Source of the DNA: Macondimonas sp045864775
GTDB taxonomy: Bacteria; Pseudomonadota; Gammaproteobacteria; UBA5335
Assembly (NCBI GenBank): GCA_045864775.1
Contig: BTVR01000002.1
Coordinates: 682,001 to 746,000, forward strand
DNA length: 64,000 bases
Direction: 5' to 3'
Shown here: piece by piece, positions 59,553-64,000 of the stretch
Layout: each line of letters opens with the position of its first letter
Position numbering within the stretch: the stretch's first letter is position 1
Notes under the pieces: generated by a model
Databases searched by the model: none
What the model was told of the DNA's origin: nothing
What the model saw: only the letters and a program-made list of their open reading frames with translations
Program-made: the position numbers and the translations under genes

Positions 59553-60857
59553 TCACGTCGCCCGCACCCGTTCCAGGACGGCCGCATAGAAGCCGTCCGT
59601 TCCGTGGCGATGCGGTGCCGGCTGGAGGTCATCGTCACGGAACATGGACGCGGGCAAGGTCAGGTTCCGCTGCGTCATCAGCGCCTGAGCCGGGAGACGG
59701 ACGAATTCCGGGTGAGCTTGAAGGAAATCCGTGACGACCGCGCGATTCTCGACGTCCATCACGCTGCAGGTCGCGTAGATCAGCCGCCCCCCCGGCGCAA
59801 CCAGGGCCGATGCAGTCTCGAGGATCTGGCGCTGCAGCGCGGTGAGCGCTGTCAGGTCGAGCGGCCGATTGCGCAGATCCGGGTTGCGCCGCAAGGTCCC
59901 GGATCCGGAGCAGGGCGCGTCGACCAGCACACGGGCGTGGCGCCCCGCCTGGGCCCGCACGAAAGCATCCGGATCGCTCGGCAGGCAGTGCGTGCGGACG
60001 TTGTGTACGCCCGCCCGGCGCGCACGGCGCATCAACTCCTCCAGCTTGCGGTTCACGATGTCGCACGCAAGGATTTCGCCCTTGTTTTCAAGCTCCATCG
60101 CCAGTGCCAGCGTCTTGCCGCCCGCACCGGCACAAAAATCCACGACGCGCCCCCGCGGCGGCACGTCTACCAGACAGGCCAGCAACTGGCTGCCTTCGTC
60201 CTGCACCTCGAAGGCGCCTTCCTTGAAGCCCGGCGCCGTGAACAGCGCGGCGCGATCCTGGCGCCGCAGCCCATAGGGCGAAAACGGCGTCGGATCGAGC
60301 GCAATTCCGGCCCGCGCCAGACGCGCGCGCAGCGTTTCCCGATCGGTGCGCAGCGTATTCACGCGCAGGTCGAGCGGCGCCTCGGTGGCGAGCGCCTGCG
60401 CCAGCGACTCGGCTTCCTCGCCCCAATCCCGCACCAGCGCGTCGGCGAGCGCCTCGGGCAGACTGTGACGTATTGCAAACGGGAGCGTGGCGGGATCAAC
60501 GGCCCGCAGCGCATCGGCAAGCCGCCCCGCCTGATCGGCCGGCAGAAATCGGGCCAGCGCGCGCTGTGACCAGCCGTTTGACAGGAGATACAGGCCCGCA
60601 AGGTCGGTCGCCTCGATCGACGCCCCGGCGTCGAGACGCAGACAATGCGCATAGAATCGCCGGCGACGCAGGACGCCAAAAACAGCCTCGGCGATGAAGC
60701 GGCGATCGCGCCCGCCGAGGAACCTCCGCGAGCGGAAAAACCGATCCAGAGCGCGGTCTGCGGGCAACGCATTCGCCTCGAGATCGGCCAGTGCTTCGGT
60801 CAATTGCCGAAATTGGGCTGCGCGTACGGCGGCGCTCGGGTCGGGGGGTGCAGACAT
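59553..60857 (-). CDS. rsmB: 16S rRNA (cytosine-967-C5)-methyltransferase RsmB
   Basis: A 434-residue methyltransferase with an N-terminal NusB-like helical domain (about 1-140) and a SAM-dependent Rossmann domain. Motifs are VVDFCAGAGGKTLALA (SAM binding), LVDAPCSGSGTLRRNPDLR (with one catalytic-type Cys) and LIYATCSVMDVENRAVV (TCS Cys nucleophile). It methylates C967 of 16S rRNA. Usual partner fmt is not in the window. Length is standard. Confidence 0.95.
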   Translation of the reverse strand: MSAPPDPSAAVRAAQFRQLTEALADLEANALPADRALDRFFRSRRFLGGRDRRFIAEAVFGVLRRRRFYAHCLRLDAGASIEATDLAGLYLLSNGWSQRALARFLPADQAGRLADALRAVDPATLPFAIRHSLPEALADALVRDWGEEAESLAQALATEAPLDLRVNTLRTDRETLRARLARAGIALDPTPFSPYGLRRQDRAALFTAPGFKEGAFEVQDEGSQLLACLVDVPPRGRVVDFCAGAGGKTLALAMELENKGEILACDIVNRKLEELMRRARRAGVHNVRTHCLPSDPDAFVRAQAGRHARVLVDAPCSGSGTLRRNPDLRNRPLDLTALTALQRQILETASALVAPGGRLIYATCSVMDVENRAVVTDFLQAHPEFVRLPAQALMTQRNLTLPASMFRDDDLQPAPHRHGTDGFYAAVLERVRAT

Positions 60858-60898
60858 GCCATTCCGGTGGGCGCGGCGTCGGGGCCGCTGCCCGGGGG

Positions 60899-61210
60899 TC
60901 AGGGAAGCGGGTCGGACAGCCGGTCGGCCAAAGCGCGCATTTTATCGTCGAGCCGCTGGGGCTTGTCCACCCGGGTGCCGACCTTGAGCGTGGTCATCAG
61001 CCGCGGAACGCCCGCCGCATGCAGGGCCTCATGGCAGGCACGGATGGCTCCGAACACGGCGTCCCAGTCACCCTCGACCGCCGTGCCGAAGGGATGGGGC
61101 CTGGGGTGCAGGCCATGGCGCTGGAGGATGTCGACGCAGCGCGCCACTTCGGCCGACACCGATGCGCCGACGCCCATGGGAATCACGCAGACATCCACGC
61201 TCACCCACAC
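60899..61210 (-). CDS. MTH1187-family thiamine-binding protein
   Basis: A 103-residue ferredoxin-like fold protein. Sequence SVDVCVIPMGVGASVSAEVA and the end TTLKVGTRVDKPQRLDDKMRALADRL match the MTH1187/YkoF-like thiamine-binding family. It probably binds thiamine or an HMP derivative; exact role is uncertain. Its 5' end overlaps the Ap4A-phosphorylase-like gene by 10 bases, and a start two codons later (VSVDV) is possible. Confidence 0.85.
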   Translation of the reverse strand: MWVSVDVCVIPMGVGASVSAEVARCVDILQRHGLHPRPHPFGTAVEGDWDAVFGAIRACHEALHAAGVPRLMTTLKVGTRVDKPQRLDDKMRALADRLSDPLP

Positions 61211-62019
61211 AGGGACGCCGCTTCATCCGGTGTGCCGGCCAGGCCAGCCCATGGACCCGATCGCATCAGCCCATCCCATTGCGCGGTGCTCGAGATCGCG
61301 AAGACACCGGCATAGTCCAGCGCTGCGCCGATCGGCCGTGGCACCATCCACATCCAGCGTCGCGTCACCAGCAGATGAAAATCGCCGTCGCCGTGCTTGC
61401 CCTGCAGGGCGCGGCGCATGCGCAGGTAAAGCACCCAGGCGATACGGCCGCCCCGGTCCGGTCGCGCCAGCCAGTCCGGCGGTACCGCCACCACACGGTG
61501 GGGGAAGGTCCAGCCCGGCACGGAGCCCATGTGCATGCGCAGGTCAGCGCGAATCAGGGCTGCGGCGGCCGGAAGCGCCACCTGCGGATGCAAGGGGAGG
61601 GGAAACACGTCCACGGTGCGCGGGGTTTCGCTCATTGAGTCGTGATGGGCAGGCAATACGGCCAAGGCGTCACGGCCGCGCAGGCAACGCCAGAGCAGCG
61701 CAAAGTCATCGGCATCGAGACCGCCCCGGCGTCGACAAGCCTGACGCCGCGCAAGGCGCAATTGTCCCGCGATGACCGGCTGCTTCACGAGGCCGATCTG
61801 ATGCCGGCCCTCAGCGGCGATATCGCCCACGAGCAGAGGCAACGTGCCGGCGACACCGCTCCGATCACTCTCCGGGTCAGCGTGTGCAACGACCAGAAAG
61901 GGTCCGTCCGGACCCGGGCAGGCCACGAGCGTCGGCGTGGCTGCCACAAGACCCGCCGTCGCGGCCTGATCCCGGAGCCGATCAACCACCATCCACCATG
62001 CCGACGACCCTGTCTGCAT
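61201..62019 (-). CDS. Ap4A phosphorylase-like protein (ATP adenylyltransferase family), apparently lacking the catalytic His motif
   Basis: A 272-residue protein. The C-terminal part (LLVTRRWMWMVPRP, then the AALDYAGVFAIS stretch) matches the ATP_transf domain of bacterial Ap4A phosphorylases, and FPLPLHPQVALPAAAAL with GSVPGWTFPHRVV resembles the region after the catalytic triad. Where the family has a 'SQPHKHLQ' type motif (catalytic His), this protein reads SETPRTVDVF, so the HxH motif appears lost. It may be a non-catalytic relative or act differently. The N-terminal segment (about 1-100) is Arg/Ala-rich. The start is uncertain. Confidence 0.6.
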   Translation of the reverse strand: MQTGSSAWWMVVDRLRDQAATAGLVAATPTLVACPGPDGPFLVVAHADPESDRSGVAGTLPLLVGDIAAEGRHQIGLVKQPVIAGQLRLARRQACRRRGGLDADDFALLWRCLRGRDALAVLPAHHDSMSETPRTVDVFPLPLHPQVALPAAAALIRADLRMHMGSVPGWTFPHRVVAVPPDWLARPDRGGRIAWVLYLRMRRALQGKHGDGDFHLLVTRRWMWMVPRPIGAALDYAGVFAISSTAQWDGLMRSGPWAGLAGTPDEAASLCG

Positions 62020-62143
62020 TGGTCGACGCCTCCCGCCGTGACAGAATGAAGCCGTTTTCCCCTGAGACTAAACCAAGTCCTTCAGAACGCAAGCGCATTT
62101 TCATGTCATCGACACGGCGCCGCATGCGCCATCACGGACAAGA

Positions 62144-62692
62144 ATGACCCCGCCACCCATCAACAGAACCGCGCGGCTCGACGGCATGAGCCTGTTTTTC
62201 CTTGCTCTGGCGCTGGGCGCAGGGGCCGTGCTGCATGGCCGCGGCGGAGCGGGGGCCGTTGCGCTCGGCCTTGAAAAAGGCGTGTTTCTGTTGATCGCGG
62301 TCACGCCCATCGTCCTGCTTGCGGTGGTGCTCGCAGGCTACGCACAGACACTCATTCCACGCCGGTGGGTCGAAACGCGCCTGGGCCAGAGCGGTGGACG
62401 CGGAGGCACGGCCCTGGCCTGCCTGGCCGGCGCGCTGATGCCGGGCGGGCCCTTCGCCGCGTTTCCCGTCGTGCTGGTCCTGCGCCAGTCCGGCGCGGCG
62501 GTGGGGACCTGCGTCGCCTTTCTCACCGCCTGGTCGGTGCTGGGACTGCACCGGATGATCATCTGGGAAATCCCTTGGCTGGGCTGGCGCTTTGCGATCC
62601 TGCGCTGGCTGATCTCCTTGCCGCTGCCTTGGCTGGCCGCATGGGCCATGCATCATCTCGACCGCCGGATTCGCCGGCAGGACGCCGCCTGA
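62144..62692 (+). CDS. Permease-type membrane protein, first half of a two-gene pair
   Basis: A 182-residue protein with about five helices and the conserved stretch AGALMPGGPFAAFPVVLVL followed by FLTAWSVLGLHR. The layout resembles predicted permeases of the ArsP/DUF318 group (PF03773-like). It ends at TGATG with the next gene, which carries the matching motif, so the two probably form a heterodimeric transporter. Substrate is not known. The start may alternatively be at the internal ATG (MSLFFLALALG, residue 15). Confidence 0.78.
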   Translation: MTPPPINRTARLDGMSLFFLALALGAGAVLHGRGGAGAVALGLEKGVFLLIAVTPIVLLAVVLAGYAQTLIPRRWVETRLGQSGGRGGTALACLAGALMPGGPFAAFPVVLVLRQSGAAVGTCVAFLTAWSVLGLHRMIIWEIPWLGWRFAILRWLISLPLPWLAAWAMHHLDRRIRRQDAA

Positions 62693-63195
62693 TGGGGTCC
62701 GCGCTCGTCGTGCTGGCAATCGTGCTGGGCGCATTGGCAGCGCTCGCGCATCGACGCGACCCCGCATCGCATCGCCAGGCCCTCGGCATGGCCCGGGATC
62801 AGCTGCGGCTGATCGCGCTGCGTCTGCCATTGGCCTTGCTGGCGGCCTCGCTGCTTGGAGAGCTCCTGCCGCGCGAGGGCATGGTCGGCCTGCTGGGGCC
62901 CCAGAGCGGCTGGCGCGGCATCGTGCTCGCCTCCGCCTTCGGCGCCTTGCTGCCCGGCGGACCGATGGTGAGCTTCCCCTTCGTGATCCTCCTCCAGCAG
63001 GCCGGAATGGGCTTTGCGCCGCTGGTCGCCCTCATGACCGCCTGGTCCGTGCTCGCCGTGCATCGCGTTTTGAGCTTCGAGTTGCCCCTCATGGGTCCGC
63101 GTTTTGTCTCGATGCGCCTCCTGGCTTCGTTGCCACTGCCCTTGATTGCCGGAGCGCTGGCCTCGCTGATCGATCCGGCCATCACTCACGGCTGA
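62692..63195 (+). CDS. Permease-type membrane protein, second half of the pair
   Basis: A 167-residue protein with about five helices and GALLPGGPMVSFPFVILLQ then LMTAWSVLAVHR, which parallels the preceding gene. The ATG overlaps that gene's stop by 1 base (TGATG). The two look like split or duplicated halves of a single permease family. The first helices are LVVLAIVLGALAALAHRR. The substrate is unknown, and the neighbouring genes give no clue. Confidence 0.78.
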   Translation: MGSALVVLAIVLGALAALAHRRDPASHRQALGMARDQLRLIALRLPLALLAASLLGELLPREGMVGLLGPQSGWRGIVLASAFGALLPGGPMVSFPFVILLQQAGMGFAPLVALMTAWSVLAVHRVLSFELPLMGPRFVSMRLLASLPLPLIAGALASLIDPAITHG

Positions 63196-63363
63196 CCGCC
63201 TCCCGGCATGCCTGAATCCGCTCTGCGGGGGTCACACCTCCGCTGGTCCGATGATCCGTCAGGGGCGCCGTGATCCAGATCAATGTCCCTCCCGACGACA
63301 GACGATAAGTTCACCCGCAGGCTGCGCAGGCAGCCACGACCGAACAAACAAGGTAGGTGAACG

Positions 63364-64000
63364 ATGAAACGATCCCTGAAGCGCCCATACCTCGCCGCTG
63401 CCGCGATCTCGATGCTCGGCCTGAGCGGCACGGCAAGCGCCTATGAGGCCGGAGACGTGCTGCTGCGTGCGGGCCCCACCTGGGTCCTGCCCAACGACGA
63501 CAGCAGCGCGGTCAAACCCATCCCGGGCAGTGGTGTAGAAGTCGACGACGGCATCAGCCTCGGCTTTTCGGTCACCTATCTGCTCACACCGCAGATCGGT
63601 GTGGAGTTGCTGGCCGCCCTGCCCTTCGAGCACGACATCAAGGGCGAAGGCTCGCTGGATGGCGTCGACATCGGCAGCATCAAGCACCTGCCGCCGACCG
63701 TGACGCTGCAGTGGTACCCGGATCTGGGCGTGGACTGGGTGCAACCCTACGTCGGCGCGGGCATCAACTACACCACCTTCTTCGATGAGGACGCCGACGG
63801 CGAACTCGAAGCCATCGTCGGCAAGACCGACATCTCGCTCGACGATTCCTGGGGCTATGCGCTTGAGCTGGGCGCCGACTGGCGGGTCTCCGACCGCTGG
63901 TATGTCAACACCAGCCTGTGGTACGTCGATATCGCCACCGACGCCACCCTGAAGACGGCCGGAGCCGGCACGCTGAAGACGGATGTCGACATTGATCCGC
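63364..64000 (+). CDS. ompW: OmpW-family outer-membrane beta-barrel protein, cut by the right edge
   Basis: About 212 residues are in the window. A signal peptide (MKRSLKRPYLAAAAISMLGL, cut after TASA) is followed by the OmpW start YEAGDVLLRAGPTWVLPNDD, ISLGFSVTYLLTPQIGVELL, PPTVTLQWYPDL and QPYVGAGINYTTFF. OmpW forms an eight-stranded barrel with a hydrophobic channel for small apolar compounds (as AlkL does for alkanes). The barrel is cut before its end. AGGT lies 8 bases before the ATG. Confidence 0.9.
   Translation, partial: MKRSLKRPYLAAAAISMLGLSGTASAYEAGDVLLRAGPTWVLPNDDSSAVKPIPGSGVEVDDGISLGFSVTYLLTPQIGVELLAALPFEHDIKGEGSLDGVDIGSIKHLPPTVTLQWYPDLGVDWVQPYVGAGINYTTFFDEDADGELEAIVGKTDISLDDSWGYALELGADWRVSDRWYVNTSLWYVDIATDATLKTAGAGTLKTDVDIDP

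Overview
The window looks like a chromosomal segment of a high-GC, Gram-negative gammaproteobacterium. It carries gammaproteobacterial housekeeping genes (zapD, yacG, bamD, lpxH, rluD-pgeF, a system I cytochrome c maturation operon, type IV pilus pilB-pilC-pilD) alongside genes of a C1 or short-chain hydrocarbon oxidiser: a full pqqABCDE cluster and a stand-alone pmoC/amoC gene with all six expected copper ligands. A methanotroph, ammonia oxidiser or gaseous-alkane oxidiser fits. The species cannot be named from the sequence.

Layout. 1-1905: an RHH/PIN toxin-antitoxin pair (toxin cut by the window edge) and an AAA ATPase. 2060-3801: ATPase and permease of a cobalamin/iron-type ABC importer. 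3871-5953: hisN-like phosphatase, a HAD phosphatase and rppH. 6044-11895: pilB-pilC-pilD-coaE-zapD-yacG and a DUF4236 gene. 11978-15888: a fieF-type metal exporter and a minus-strand thiD-thiE-hemL operon. 16223-20065: an apparently imported island with a RecQ-like helicase fused to a phosphoribosyltransferase domain, overlapping a DprA-like gene. This is the best candidate for an unusual (anti-phage or conflict) system.

20300-23516: pqqA-B-C-D-E on the minus strand with a hairpin after pqqA. 23742-24611: folD. 24875-28857: an iron-uptake block (Fe(II)/2OG hydroxylase, PepSY membrane protein, TonB-dependent siderophore receptor, hemP) behind a perfect Fur-like palindrome. 28956-31748: gltX-cysS. 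31876-34877: cyclophilin, lpxH and a large exported protein of unknown function with a strong terminator. 34951-38993: fadH, an unknown gene, a MOSC protein and wrbA. 39014-39823: a long hairpin and a small exported Gly/Tyr/Thr-rich protein with its own terminator. 39870-43860: pgeF-rluD, bamD, a nitroreductase and a likely methanethiol S-methyltransferase. 43925-44041: tRNA-Thr(CGU) and its terminator.

44502-50616: a DUF3775 gene, methionine-salvage operon mtnB-mtnC-mtnD, purT, a pseudouridine synthase, the lone pmoC with terminator, and a transglutaminase-like gene. 51118-58541: a DUF6165 gene and the complete ccmABCDEFGHI operon. 58603-63195: a DUF2059 exported protein, rsmB, a MTH1187-family protein overlapping an Ap4A-phosphorylase-like protein that seems to lack its catalytic His motif, and a two-gene permease made of related halves. 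63364-64000: an OmpW-family porin cut by the right edge.

How the genes fit together: PQQ (for methanol or alcohol dehydrogenases), c-type cytochromes (ccm) and copper monooxygenase subunit C form a plausible periplasmic oxidation theme; the Fur-controlled block supplies iron; the mtn genes and the methyltransferase handle methylthio compounds.
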